Source: an uncultured Succinivibrio sp. (lineage in GTDB: Bacteria > Pseudomonadota > Gammaproteobacteria > Enterobacterales > Succinivibrionaceae). Taken from it: DNA of 64,000 bases. The DNA is taken from NCBI GenBank assembly GCA_934218695.1, contig CAKQDA010000003.1:62001-126000 (forward strand). The letters are read 5' to 3'. The position numbers and the translations under genes are program-made. Positions 44,347 to 53,768 of this stretch are shown here, in pieces; position 1 is the stretch's first letter; each line of letters begins with the position of its first letter. The notes under the pieces were generated by a model. The model ran no database searches and was not told the origin of the DNA. It saw nothing but the letters and a program-made list of their open reading frames with translations.

Positions 44347-44534
44347 AAGTGATTTAATATTGTGCATTATTTTCCTTGTATTACCTTTCATAAAAAATAT
44401 TTAATATCAAACACAATTCCCTTAAAAAAGCCTGTTGATCGAAATTAATGAAACTTACAGCATCACAAATTTTGAGATCATTATCAAAAAAGCATTCATT
44501 TTTTATAAAAAAACTGTGCGCAGGTTACAATTTC

Positions 44535-44546
44535 GCAAACGTTTGC
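44535..44546. promoter_or_regulatory. LacI-family-type operator upstream of the permease operon
   Basis: GCAAACGTTTGC is a perfect palindrome, the same core as PurR and other LacI-family sites, with AT-rich flanks TTTC and ATGAAA. It lies about 220 bases before the first permease gene. Confidence 0.65.
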
Positions 44547-44769
44547 ATGAAATAATCAAAATTTAGATTTATTCTTTTAATAGATATAAGTGTCTTCACT
44601 TTGTGTGACATAAGAATAATTTGTAGAAACTTTTTTTTAACAGTTATCTTTAATCTCTACCAAAACAGATACTTATAAACCTTTTAAAGGTCAAGGCAAA
44701 GACCGATACAAAAGACAAACAGTGCTTTCCAATTTTTATTGAAATTCGCACAAACATAAGGAAATGATT

Positions 44770-45720
44770 ATGACTGGAATTAAAAATCTATCCGGTGCAA
44801 CGAAAGGTTACATAGTACTTGTTGCTCTTGTAATTCTTTCTTGGTTAGTTTTTAAGATCTTGACACCAGATAATTTCGGATCTGCAAATAACCTGTTGAG
44901 CTACTTCCAGGCAAGTTTAATTGCAACAGTAGGAGCTATTGGTTTCTACTTTGTTATGGATATGGGACTGTTCGATTTTTCTATCGGTGCCAACATTATT
45001 TTATCCGCAATTGTAGGCTGTCAGTTAGCAACAACTTTTGAACTGGGGTATTTTGGCCTTGTTGCAGGAAGTATAGCAACCGGTGCTTTAGTTGGACTGT
45101 GTAACGGCTTTTTCTATGTAAAGTTAAGAATTCCATCCATGATCGTAACTGCAGGTTTAGCCCTGATTTACGAATCAATTGCAAACTACATGGCAGGTGG
45201 CGTAGAACAAACATTACCATCATCATTACGCGCTCTTGGTCAAATGCCAGGAAATATCATACTAGCTATCATCACCTTTATAATTGCCTACGGCATCTTA
45301 AACTACACAAAATTTGGTACTTATACTTATGCAATCGGCTCTGATGAGTTTGTCGCAAAGAACATGGGTATCAATGTTGATAAATTCAAAGTTCTGGCTT
45401 TTATCCTGTCAGGAGCATTCTTTGGTGCAATGGCTGTTTTGACCATCAGCTATGGTTCTTCAATGGTTGCAGTAACCGGCATGGCTTCAATGAGCAGAAA
45501 CTTTGTTCCAACCATGGGATGTTTCTTTGGTCTTGCCTTCATGAAATACGGAATTCCACTGCAGGCCATTATTTTAGGCGAGTTCATAGTAAATATTATC
45601 TTCTTCGGCTTCATTTCACTTGGTGCTCCAACAGCTATTCAAGACGTTATTACGGGTCTTGCACTGCTCATTATCATCACTTTAACCACCAAAGTAACAA
45701 AAGGTGAAATCGTTAAATAA
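44770..45720 (+). CDS. Sugar ABC transporter permease (first)
   Basis: This is an RbsC-type inner-membrane permease of 316 residues with about eight to nine helices. The chosen ATG at 44770 has AAGGA at proper spacing; ATG 44764 is too close to it. The family signatures are DMGLFDFSIGANIILSAIVG near residues 65-84, where the usual G-G-I-D-L-S loop is replaced by MGLFDFSIG, and ITGLALL at the end. It heads a tight series with an ATPase and a second permease, separated by 11 bases each. Two different permeases with one ATPase, as in the YtfRT/YjfF galactofuranose system, suggest a heterodimeric channel. Confidence 0.88.
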   Translation: MTGIKNLSGATKGYIVLVALVILSWLVFKILTPDNFGSANNLLSYFQASLIATVGAIGFYFVMDMGLFDFSIGANIILSAIVGCQLATTFELGYFGLVAGSIATGALVGLCNGFFYVKLRIPSMIVTAGLALIYESIANYMAGGVEQTLPSSLRALGQMPGNIILAIITFIIAYGILNYTKFGTYTYAIGSDEFVAKNMGINVDKFKVLAFILSGAFFGAMAVLTISYGSSMVAVTGMASMSRNFVPTMGCFFGLAFMKYGIPLQAIILGEFIVNIIFFGFISLGAPTAIQDVITGLALLIIITLTTKVTKGEIVK

Positions 45721-45731
45721 GGAGAATCAAA

Positions 45732-47234
45732 ATGAGCGAGATAAGATTACAGGTAAAGAACATCACCAAACACTTTGGTATCAACAGAGCATTGAACAAT
45801 GTTTCTTTCAATATCAATAAGGGCGAAGTTCATGCTCTAATTGGTGAAAATGGTTCTGGCAAATCAACATTAACCAACATGCTGACAGGTATTTATCCAA
45901 TGGAATCCGGTCACTTCATCCTTGATGGTGAGGAGATCCATCCAAAGAATCAGGTTGATGCAAACAACCACGGTGTTTCAATTATTGTTCAGGAGTTAGG
46001 AACCCTGTCAGGTCTGACCGTAGCTGAAAATATCTTTCTAGGGCATGAGGATCGATTCATCAAATACGGCATCAGAAACACAAAAGCGATGAATGACGAA
46101 GCCAACTCTCTGTTAAAGCAGTATGGTTTTACACACATTAAGGCCTCAACCTTAGTGGATGATTATAAGTTTGAGGACAGAAAGTTAATTGAAATTGTAA
46201 AAGCCACTTACTTTCATCCTAAGATTGTTGTTATTGATGAAACGACAACAGCTCTATCTCAGGAAGGTCGAGAAGAACTTTACAAGCACATGAACAAAAT
46301 TCGTGATGAAGGAAATACTGTAATTTTCATTTCTCATGATCTACCGGAAATTCTCGATAAATCTGACACTATCACTATTTTAAGAGACGGTGAGTACATC
46401 GACACTGTAAAAAGTAAAGATGTAACTGAAGATGATCTGAAAAAGCTAATGGTAGGAAGAGAGGTTACAGGTGCTTACTATCGTACAGATTATGATGAAA
46501 AGGTATCAGACGAGGTTGTGCTTTCTGTAAAAAATGTAACTGTTCCAAACCGTATTCACAATGTAAGTTTTGAATTGCATAAAGGTGAGATATTAGGATT
46601 TGGCGGTTTGTCTGAATCAGGTATGCATGAAATAGGCAAAGCCATATTCGGCGCAAGCTTTGATAGAGAAGGTGATGTAGTACTTGCAAACGGGACACAT
46701 ATCAATGACATTCCAACAGCTATTGCAAACTCAATTGCCTATACCTCTAAGGACCGAGATAATGAGTCAATAGTTATGAATCAGAGTATTCAGGATAACA
46801 TTGCTCTACCATCTTTAGATAAGCTAAATCTTCAAAAAACCCCATTTTTAAACTGGGCAAAGATAAAAGCTTTTGCTAAAGCATTCGCAAAAGAAATGTC
46901 CGTAAAAATGGTTAACACCGACCAGTTTGTATCAGAGCTGTCTGGCGGCAACAAACAGAAAGTAGTTCTTGCAAGATGGATTGGAAAAGGATCTGACATA
47001 GTTGTTTTAGACAGTCCTACCCGTGGTATTGATATCAAGGTTAAGCAGGATATCTATCAGCTTATGGACAAAATGAGAAAAGAAGGAAAATCAATCATCA
47101 TGATTTCCGAGGAGCTGATGGAGTTAATTGGAATGTGTGACCGTATCATTATTATGAAAGACGGAGCTATTAAAGGCGAACTTCCACGTTCTAGAGAACT
47201 CAATGAAAACAACTTAATTTCAATGATGGTTTAA
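45732..47234 (+). CDS. Sugar ABC transporter ATP-binding protein (two ABC domains)
   Basis: This cytoplasmic ATPase drives import through the two adjacent permeases. The 500-residue protein is the duplicated type (AraG, RbsA, XylG, YtfR). The first domain has Walker A GENGSGKST at residues 38-46, the Q-loop IVQELGTLSGLTV and Walker B VVIDETTTAL. The second has a degenerate Walker A (GFGGLSESG) but a good signature ELSGGNKQKVVLARW and Walker B VVLDSPTRGID, the usual asymmetry in this family. It begins 11 bases after the first permease gene with an AAGGAG ribosome site. Confidence 0.92.
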   Translation: MSEIRLQVKNITKHFGINRALNNVSFNINKGEVHALIGENGSGKSTLTNMLTGIYPMESGHFILDGEEIHPKNQVDANNHGVSIIVQELGTLSGLTVAENIFLGHEDRFIKYGIRNTKAMNDEANSLLKQYGFTHIKASTLVDDYKFEDRKLIEIVKATYFHPKIVVIDETTTALSQEGREELYKHMNKIRDEGNTVIFISHDLPEILDKSDTITILRDGEYIDTVKSKDVTEDDLKKLMVGREVTGAYYRTDYDEKVSDEVVLSVKNVTVPNRIHNVSFELHKGEILGFGGLSESGMHEIGKAIFGASFDREGDVVLANGTHINDIPTAIANSIAYTSKDRDNESIVMNQSIQDNIALPSLDKLNLQKTPFLNWAKIKAFAKAFAKEMSVKMVNTDQFVSELSGGNKQKVVLARWIGKGSDIVVLDSPTRGIDIKVKQDIYQLMDKMRKEGKSIIMISEELMELIGMCDRIIIMKDGAIKGELPRSRELNENNLISMMV

Positions 47235-47245
47235 GGAGTTGCGTT

Positions 47246-48211
47246 ATGTCAGATACAGTTGCTTTAAAAAACAAAGAGCAGGAGCTCAAAAAGCTTCACA
47301 CAATGAGACTGGTTCGTACTCTGTTACCAATCGTAGGTTTAATCATTGTATTTTTCCTGTTCAACTTTTTAACTCACGGCAGACTTTTAAGTCACTTACC
47401 TCTGGCTATGTCACAGGTTTACGTCATTATGATAGCTTCAATGGGCGTATTCTTCATCATGACCATGGGTGGTCTTGATTTCTCGCAGGGATCCATTTTA
47501 GGACTATCGGCTATTGTGATATGTGTACTCTCTGAGTATGGAATAACCATTGCAATTATAGGAGGTATTCTAACCGGAGCTGCCATAGGAGCAATTAACG
47601 GATATTTCTACGTCAGAAGAAAAATTAAATCCTTCATTGTAACTATCTGCACAATGTTCTTGTTCCGTGGACTGATTAAGTTCCTAACCACCAATGCACC
47701 AGTTGCTGGTGATACAGAACTAATTCTCATGGACAGCACCTCATTTAAGATCACCTGTACTGTAGTTGTAGTTGTTATTGGAATGTTCTTCTTCTCATTT
47801 ACAAAATTCGGAACTCATTTAAAGGCTATCGGAGCTGGCGAAAAAGCAGCGATGTTCTCAGGAATTCGCACCGACAGACTCAAGTTCTTTGTATATGTTC
47901 TGTCAGGTGCAATTACAGGCTTTGCTGCATTCATCAGTTGTATCAAGGTTGGTTCTGTAACCTCATCTGGTGGAAATCAGTTAGAAACTCAGATTCTGAT
48001 TGCTCTGGTATTAGGTGGCATGCCTATTTCCGGAGGCGCAATGGTTCGCTTCTACAACTTCATTGTAGGTTCACTGCTGTATGTGGTTCTGAGTAGTGGC
48101 TTAACAATGATTGGCTTTAGCACACAGTTAATGCAGTTAATTCAGGGTGTGGTGTTCCTGATGTTCGTAGCAATCTTCGCTGACCGTCAGGCAATACACG
48201 TAATCAAATAA
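47246..48211 (+). CDS. Sugar ABC transporter permease (second)
   Basis: A second RbsC-type permease of 321 residues with about nine helices. It has the classical loop GGLDFSQGSILGLSA near residues 75-89, EYGITIAIIGGILTGAAIG, and the cytoplasmic contact region FSGIRTDRLKFFVYVLSGA. It is more typical than the first permease, which is consistent with a heterodimer. It starts 11 bases after the ATPase gene with an AAGGAG site. A hairpin lies between it and araA. Confidence 0.9.
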   Translation: MSDTVALKNKEQELKKLHTMRLVRTLLPIVGLIIVFFLFNFLTHGRLLSHLPLAMSQVYVIMIASMGVFFIMTMGGLDFSQGSILGLSAIVICVLSEYGITIAIIGGILTGAAIGAINGYFYVRRKIKSFIVTICTMFLFRGLIKFLTTNAPVAGDTELILMDSTSFKITCTVVVVVIGMFFFSFTKFGTHLKAIGAGEKAAMFSGIRTDRLKFFVYVLSGAITGFAAFISCIKVGSVTSSGGNQLETQILIALVLGGMPISGGAMVRFYNFIVGSLLYVVLSSGLTMIGFSTQLMQLIQGVVFLMFVAIFADRQAIHVIK

Positions 48212-48219
48212 AAAAATCT

Positions 48220-48245
48220 GCCTCCGTATTTATATGGAGGCTTTT
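48220..48245 (+). terminator. Short terminator-like hairpin between permease and araA
   Basis: GCCTCC (48220-48225) pairs with GGAGGC (48236-48241) and is followed by only four T. It is probably leaky, lowering araA expression relative to the transporter. Confidence 0.55.
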
Positions 48246-48275
48246 GAAATTCATCTAATTCTTAAGGAAGAAATT

Positions 48276-49715
48276 ATGAACAAGCTATATTTTGTTGTCG
48301 GTTCTCAGGATCTTTATGGAGATGAGTGCTTAAAACACGTAGCCGAAGACGCAGCCAAGATGACAGCTTTCTTCAACAAACAGTTTGAAGGCAAAGTTAC
48401 TGTTGAACTGTTGCCAACTGTAATTAACTCAGAGACCTGTATAGAAGACATGAGAAAGGTCAGCTGTGATGACGAGTGTATTGGTGTTATGACATGGATG
48501 CATACATTCTCTCCTGCCAAGATGTGGATTAAAGGTCTGCAAGAATTAAGAAAACCACTTCTGCACTTACACACTCAGGCTAATGAAAAATTACCATATG
48601 ATTCTATTGATATGGATTTCATGAATTTAAATCAGGCTGCACACGGTGACAGAGAGTTTGGATTTATAGTTGCAAGATTACGAATTCCACATCAGGTGGT
48701 CGCAGGATTCTATGAGCATGAAGATGTTGTTGAGCGCATTTCAAAGTTCATCGATGTTGCAAAAGCAATCAACTTCTCAAAACATCTGAAGGTGGCATCA
48801 TTTGGTAACAACATGCGCGAAGTTGCCGTTACCGATGGTGATCGTGTTGAATCACAGATCAAATACGGCTGGGAGTGTAACTATTTTGCTATTGGCGACC
48901 TGGTTGATGAGATAAACAGGGTAACCGAACAGGAAATCGATAAAAAGATGGATGAGTACACCTCAAAGTACACCATGAAAACTAAGAATATCGGTGCAGT
49001 TCGTGAGCAGGCTAAATACGAAGTTGGAATTGAGAAATTCCTAAAGGCAAATAATCTTGGAGCATTTGCTGACACTTTCCAGGATCTGCATGGTTTAAAA
49101 CAGTTACCTGGTATTGCAGCTCAGAATCTTATGGGCAAAGGCATTGGATTCGGTCCTGAAGGTGACTACAAGATTTCAGCCTTCTCTGCTGTTCTAATGA
49201 AGATGTCAGAAGGTCGTAAGGGAGCTACTGGTTTCATTGAAGACTACACATATGATTTAACCTCTGGAGAGGAATTAGAGTTGGCATCTCATATGCTTGA
49301 AGTACCAGTTAACTTTGCCAAGAACAAACCTGAGATTGAGGTTCTTCCTTTGGGTATTGGCGGAAAAGAGGATCCTGCACGTCTAATTTTCGATGGCGTT
49401 GAAGGTGACGGCATACAGGTAACCATGGTTGATATGGGAGATCACTTTAGAATCATCTGTGCCGACATTGAGCTTGTAAAACAGCCAAAACCAATGCCAA
49501 ACTTACCTGTTGCAAGAATCATGTACCGTCACAAGCCTAACTTTAGGATCGGTACTGAAGGCTGGTGCTACGCCGGTGGCGCACACCACAGTGTTGTTTC
49601 AACCGCCCTCACAAGAGAAGACATTGCACTGTTTGCCAAGTTAACAGGTACTGAACTTATAACTATAGGTGATGATACCACTGAAGCAGATCTTCAGAAA
49701 CTATCTGCTTACTGA
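48276..49715 (+). CDS. araA: L-arabinose isomerase
   Basis: AraA converts L-arabinose to L-ribulose with Mn2+. The ATG at 48276 follows an AAGGA site and gives 479 residues (500 in E. coli); an upstream in-frame ATG at 48234 lies within the preceding hairpin and is unlikely. The protein starts MNKLYFVVGSQDLYGDECL and has MTWMHTFSPAKMWI, SIDMDFMNLNQAAHGDREFG, EDLHGLKQLPG and GGAHHSVVS, covering the substrate and metal histidines. No araB or araD follows, so ribulokinase and the epimerase must be encoded elsewhere. Position after the ABC transporter suggests arabinose uptake, but other pentoses are possible. Confidence 0.95.
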   Translation: MNKLYFVVGSQDLYGDECLKHVAEDAAKMTAFFNKQFEGKVTVELLPTVINSETCIEDMRKVSCDDECIGVMTWMHTFSPAKMWIKGLQELRKPLLHLHTQANEKLPYDSIDMDFMNLNQAAHGDREFGFIVARLRIPHQVVAGFYEHEDVVERISKFIDVAKAINFSKHLKVASFGNNMREVAVTDGDRVESQIKYGWECNYFAIGDLVDEINRVTEQEIDKKMDEYTSKYTMKTKNIGAVREQAKYEVGIEKFLKANNLGAFADTFQDLHGLKQLPGIAAQNLMGKGIGFGPEGDYKISAFSAVLMKMSEGRKGATGFIEDYTYDLTSGEELELASHMLEVPVNFAKNKPEIEVLPLGIGGKEDPARLIFDGVEGDGIQVTMVDMGDHFRIICADIELVKQPKPMPNLPVARIMYRHKPNFRIGTEGWCYAGGAHHSVVSTALTREDIALFAKLTGTELITIGDDTTEADLQKLSAY

Positions 49716-49764
49716 TTGTAAACTGCCAGACTTTTTCTGGTATCACTATTACAGGCAGTGCCTG

Positions 49765-49801
49765 AAAAACGCCTTTAGTCATCTGATTAGAGGCGTTTTT
49801 T
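49765..49801 (+). terminator. Intrinsic terminator of araA
   Basis: AAAAACGCCT (49765-49774) pairs with AGGCGTTTTT (49791-49800) across a 16-base loop, with T continuing after the stem. Confidence 0.88.
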
Positions 49802-49869
49802 ATCTGTTAAAATATATATACCAGAGCAGATTCAGTATCTTTTAAAATTTCCAGAAGAAGGTGGTTACA

Positions 49870-50532
49870 ATGAATAATAGCTTTTGTTCTTTTTATTACG
49901 AAGTTTGCCCTTCTTCACATCATAAAATCAGTCTGAAAAAATCTAATACAGCCCTGTTGGTCATAGATCTTCAGAATATATACACAAAGCTAGCGGATAC
50001 CGATCCCAGATGGGACGAGTTTTCCTTAAGATTGGAAGAAACGGTTATTCCCAATGTTAAAAAACTTGAAGAACTGTTTCGCAAGAATAAACAGGATGTC
50101 ATCTTTGCTAGAATCGCCTGTCATTTAAAGGACGGTCGTGACAGATCACTATCCCAGAAGATGCCTGGCTGGAACAATATTTTAATGTGCCTTGAGGAAC
50201 AGGACAGTCAAATCATAAACGAAATAGCCCCGAAAGATGATGAAATTATTGTAACCAAAACAACTGACAGTGCCCTTACTGGAACAAACTTAAGACTGAT
50301 ACTAAGTAATCTTGGAATACAAAATGTAGTTTGCGTTGGGATCTTTACTGATCAATGCGTATCTTCTACAGTAAGATCTCTGTCTGATGAAAGCTTTAAT
50401 GTCTTTGTTGCAGAAGATGCCTGTGCGGCTGGTACTATGCAACTGCATAACGCCGAGCTTACAATAATCAACAACATCTATGCTAAGGTTTGTACTGTTA
50501 AAGATTTAATCAAAGCTCTTGATAACAATTAA
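49870..50532 (+). CDS. Isochorismatase-family cysteine hydrolase
   Basis: The isochorismatase-like fold covers nicotinamidases, N-carbamoyl hydrolases and others. The ATG at 49870 has AAGG upstream and gives 220 residues; a GTG at 49861 is possible. The catalytic triad of the cysteine hydrolases is visible: Asp33 in ALLVIDLQN, Lys130 in VTKTTDSALTGTNL and Cys163 in FTDQCVSSTVR. The region around FARIACHLKDGRD lies between. Because the cysteine is present it is a hydrolase rather than isochorismatase itself (which lacks it). Substrate unknown; the neighbours araA and rlhA do not help. Confidence 0.85.
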   Translation: MNNSFCSFYYEVCPSSHHKISLKKSNTALLVIDLQNIYTKLADTDPRWDEFSLRLEETVIPNVKKLEELFRKNKQDVIFARIACHLKDGRDRSLSQKMPGWNNILMCLEEQDSQIINEIAPKDDEIIVTKTTDSALTGTNLRLILSNLGIQNVVCVGIFTDQCVSSTVRSLSDESFNVFVAEDACAAGTMQLHNAELTIINNIYAKVCTVKDLIKALDNN

Positions 50533-50595
50533 TCCGATATTATTTTAATAAGTATCGTCTTTTTTAATGTAACTGGTTATATCTCTAATATTTTC

Positions 50596-52431
50596 ATGAA
50601 AAGAATAGAATTACTTGCACCTGCTAAAAATAAGACCTGCGGTTTTGCCGCAATCGATAGTGGAGCTGACGCTGTATACATTGGAGGTCCTTCATTTGGG
50701 GCTCGAGTAAATGCAGCAAACACTCTTGAAGATATCAAAGAACTGTGTGACTACGCACATTTATTTGGTGTAAAGGTGCATGTCACAATAAATACTATTC
50801 TTGATGACAGTGAACTTGATAAAGCCCGTGATCTTACTTTTATGTTATATGATGCTGGAGTTGATGCACTTATCATCCAGGACTTAGGACTTATAAACGG
50901 CCCTCTGCCACCTCTTGAAATACATGCAAGTACACAGCAGGACAACTCTACCCCTGAAAAGGTTATGTTCTTAGAAAAGGCTGGTTTTTCACAGGTTGTT
51001 TTAGCAAGAGAATTATCTGTAAACGAGATAAGATCAATTAGAGAAAAAACGACTGTTAAGTTAGAGGCCTTTATCCATGGAGCTTTATGTGTTGGTATCA
51101 GTGGTCGCTGTTATTTGAGTGCTGCTATCACTGGACGCAGTGCAAATCGCGGCGAATGTGCTCAATTATGCCGAGTTGCACAGAGCTTGTATGACAGTAA
51201 AGGAAATATTCTGGCTAAAGATAAATATCTACTGTCATTAAAGGATTTAAATCAAAGCCAGAATCTTGAAGAGTTAATTGATGCGGGTATCAGTTCTTTT
51301 AAAATTGAAGGCAGATTAAAGGAAGAAAACTACGTGAGAAATGTGGTTGCATACTACAGAACAAAGATAGACGCCATTATTGCCAAAAGAAACGACCTTC
51401 AGAAATCTTCATTCGGAACTACTACCACCAGTTTCATTCCAGATGTATCAAAAAGCTTTAATCGTGGTTTTACAGAATATAATTTTCATGAAAGAAAAGA
51501 TAATTATGCAAATTTCGATGCACCTGGTTTTGTTGGACAAAAGATCGGTAAATTATTAAAGCAGAAAAATAGAGATCTGACATTTTCTCTGTTTAAAAAT
51601 ACGGTGATCCATAATGGAGACTCTCTTAACTACTATGACAATCAGGGAATATTAAACGGATTTAGAATAAGCACACTAAAAGATCCTAGTACTGCAGAAA
51701 TATTCCAGGAGATACCTTTTATAAAACCGGGAACAGTATTTTACAGAAACAAAGATGCCGAATTTGAAAAATCTTTAGCGGGAAAATCATCTCAAAGAAG
51801 GTTAAATCTTAATCTTACCTACAGCGAAAATGAAAATGGCATTGTGCTCTCCGGTATAGATGAGACAAATACTAAAACAAGTGTAGAAATCCCACTTGAA
51901 GATAAGCAAAAAGCTAATGATCTTAACAAGCTCAAAGCTAATATTTCATCAAAAATAGGACGATTAGGTGATAGCGTCTATACTCTTGAGCATCTTGAAA
52001 TAAAACTAACTTCCAATTATTTTGTTCCTCAGAGTACGCTGAATAATCTCAGAAGAAAATTCATTGAAAAGCTAAATAAAATCAAAACTGAAAAGAGGAA
52101 AGAGGTAGCTCACAACTTTAAAAACGCTCCAATGTTACCTGAAAAGGAACAGCATTTAGGTTTCATGGCTAACATCTATAATGAAACAGCTCTAGAATTT
52201 TACAAAAATCACGGGGCACAAATTATTGCATATGCTTATGAAAAAGAAAGCAATCATGATGAGGTCTGCGTACTTACTTCCAAGCATTGCTTAAGATACT
52301 GTTTTAATCTCTGTCCAAAGAGACACAGGGTTAAAGCACAGGATCTTTTCCTTGTAATAGGAAAAGCTAAATTCAGATTGGAATTTGACTGTAAGAACTG
52401 TTACATGAAGCTTATAGGACCATTAAAGTAG
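50596..52431 (+). CDS. rlhA: 23S rRNA C2501 hydroxylation factor RlhA (U32 peptidase family)
   Basis: RlhA (YdcP) is needed for 5-hydroxycytidine at position 2501 of 23S rRNA; its family is named U32 peptidase. The 611-residue protein follows E. coli YdcP (653) along its length: RIELLAPAKNKTCG, GADAVYIGGPSFGAR, ELHAST-type motif EIHASTQQD, then FIHGALCVGISGRCYLS and the cysteines in RGECAQLCR, giving an Fe-S-type cluster. SFKIEGRLKEENYV is in the middle, and the C-terminal cysteines are in SKHCLRYCFNLCPK and DCKNCYMKLIG. The N-terminal U32 core and C-terminal DUF3656-like part are both present. The gene is convergent with pepT. Confidence 0.9.
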   Translation: MKRIELLAPAKNKTCGFAAIDSGADAVYIGGPSFGARVNAANTLEDIKELCDYAHLFGVKVHVTINTILDDSELDKARDLTFMLYDAGVDALIIQDLGLINGPLPPLEIHASTQQDNSTPEKVMFLEKAGFSQVVLARELSVNEIRSIREKTTVKLEAFIHGALCVGISGRCYLSAAITGRSANRGECAQLCRVAQSLYDSKGNILAKDKYLLSLKDLNQSQNLEELIDAGISSFKIEGRLKEENYVRNVVAYYRTKIDAIIAKRNDLQKSSFGTTTTSFIPDVSKSFNRGFTEYNFHERKDNYANFDAPGFVGQKIGKLLKQKNRDLTFSLFKNTVIHNGDSLNYYDNQGILNGFRISTLKDPSTAEIFQEIPFIKPGTVFYRNKDAEFEKSLAGKSSQRRLNLNLTYSENENGIVLSGIDETNTKTSVEIPLEDKQKANDLNKLKANISSKIGRLGDSVYTLEHLEIKLTSNYFVPQSTLNNLRRKFIEKLNKIKTEKRKEVAHNFKNAPMLPEKEQHLGFMANIYNETALEFYKNHGAQIIAYAYEKESNHDEVCVLTSKHCLRYCFNLCPKRHRVKAQDLFLVIGKAKFRLEFDCKNCYMKLIGPLK

Positions 52432-52447
52432 AGCAATTCAGTTGGAA

Positions 52448-52475
52448 CAATTCAGAGTTTTTCTCCTCTGAATTG
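52448..52475. terminator. Hairpin between convergent rlhA and pepT
   Basis: CAATTCAGAG and CTCTGAATTG form a perfect 10-bp stem around TTTTTCTC. No T tract follows on either strand, so its role in termination is uncertain. Confidence 0.45.
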
Positions 52476-52487
52476 AATTCCATTAAG

Positions 52488-53717
52488 CTAACTGTTGCAA
52501 GACAGTTCGATTAACTTTAAGGTCACATTGAGTGACTTTTCAAATGCATTTAAAGGTAAGAACTCAGCATAGGAATGAAAGTTATGTGCACCTGTAAAGT
52601 AGTTAGGTGTTACGACACCTCTCACTGATAAGGCAGAACCATCAGTACCCCCTCTCATTGCATAAGTCTTTGCTTTAATGCCAAGCTCGTCGAATGCTTT
52701 ATATATTAAGGCAACAGGTTTATCATCTCTGGTTACATTATTTGCAATGTTTTCATAAGTATCGCTGATTTTACAGCTTATCTCTGCTCTAGGATGGAGC
52801 TTTCTTAACTTTTCTATATTTGCAGAAACCTCTTCTTTTCTCCACTCATAACGAGACTTGTCATGATCTCTGATATTCATTTTTAGAGTACAGTAAAGAG
52901 GATCTGCTTCAATTCCTGTAAACCACCAATAGCCTTCCTTGTCTGCAGTCCATTCTGGAGTCTGATGTCTGTCAAACATAGAAATAAAATCATGAGCAAC
53001 TAAAAGAGGATTTACCAGTACACCCTTAGATGACATTGGATGAGCAGATACTCCTTTGATTTTGATCAATACAGAGCCAGCATTAAATGTCTCATAAACA
53101 ACTTCACCTAAAGAACAGCTGTCGATAGTATAGGCATAATCAACTTTGAATTTGTTCAAATCCATAAGTTTTGAGCCTTTAAGGCCGATTTCCTCATCAG
53201 GAACAAATGCCACCTTTATTGTTGGATGTTTGAAATTTCTGTTTTCGTGCAAAACAGTCAGAGCAGTCATAATGTTAGACATAGCAGATTTGTTATCTGC
53301 ACCTAGAACAGATGTGCCATCAGAAAAGATGATATCCTCTCCAACGTAACTGTTAAGCTCAGGATGATCCTTTAAACGGATATAAATATTGTGTTCCTTA
53401 TTAATCAGTACATCACCACCCTCATAATGGACTACCTGAGGATGAACATCTGGACTTAAGGAAACATCAACTGTATCGAGGTGGGATACAAAACCTACCA
53501 CCGGACCATCTGCATTTCCCTCTAAAGTGCCATAGACAATTGAATGCTCATCCACACTGATATCAACCAAACCTAATTCTTCCAGATCCTTTGCTAATAA
53601 GTGAGCTAATTCAGTCTGCCCCTCAGTACTAGGAACTGTCTCAACAGAGGCATCAGATTGTGAAGTCACCGCAGCATAGCGAAAAAATCTTCTTAACAAT
53701 TCGTCTTTATTATTCAT
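52488..53717 (-). CDS. pepT: Peptidase T (tripeptidase)
   Basis: PepT removes the N-terminal residue of tripeptides in the cytoplasm using two zinc ions. The ATG at 53717 follows AGAGGAA at correct spacing and gives 409 residues (408 in E. coli); the frame is open to 53747 but without support. Zinc ligand regions are clear: FVSHLDTVD, SVLGADNKSAM, VPDEEIGLKGSK, VDYAYTIDS and the C-terminal FTGAHNFHSYAEF. RGGTDGSALS gives the substrate-contact stretch. It follows the AbgT-family transporter on the same strand with about 50 bases between, which suggests linked uptake and hydrolysis. Confidence 0.93.
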   Translation of the reverse strand: MNNKDELLRRFFRYAAVTSQSDASVETVPSTEGQTELAHLLAKDLEELGLVDISVDEHSIVYGTLEGNADGPVVGFVSHLDTVDVSLSPDVHPQVVHYEGGDVLINKEHNIYIRLKDHPELNSYVGEDIIFSDGTSVLGADNKSAMSNIMTALTVLHENRNFKHPTIKVAFVPDEEIGLKGSKLMDLNKFKVDYAYTIDSCSLGEVVYETFNAGSVLIKIKGVSAHPMSSKGVLVNPLLVAHDFISMFDRHQTPEWTADKEGYWWFTGIEADPLYCTLKMNIRDHDKSRYEWRKEEVSANIEKLRKLHPRAEISCKISDTYENIANNVTRDDKPVALIYKAFDELGIKAKTYAMRGGTDGSALSVRGVVTPNYFTGAHNFHSYAEFLPLNAFEKSLNVTLKLIELSCNS

Positions 53718-53768
53718 TTCAAATTCCTCTAACAAATCTGCAGTCATTTAGACTGCAGATTTGAAATA

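Larger units (their letters stand above)
44057..44769. promoter_or_regulatory. Divergent control region of the sugar transporter
   Basis: About 710 very AT-rich bases separate the binding protein from the permease operon. It contains two LacI-family-type palindromes (44163-44174 and 44535-44546) and a 14-bp palindrome (44333-44346), plus TGTGA half-sites such as the one in TTTGTGTGACATAAG near 44600 that may relate to CRP. No convincing gene was found. Confidence 0.65.
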
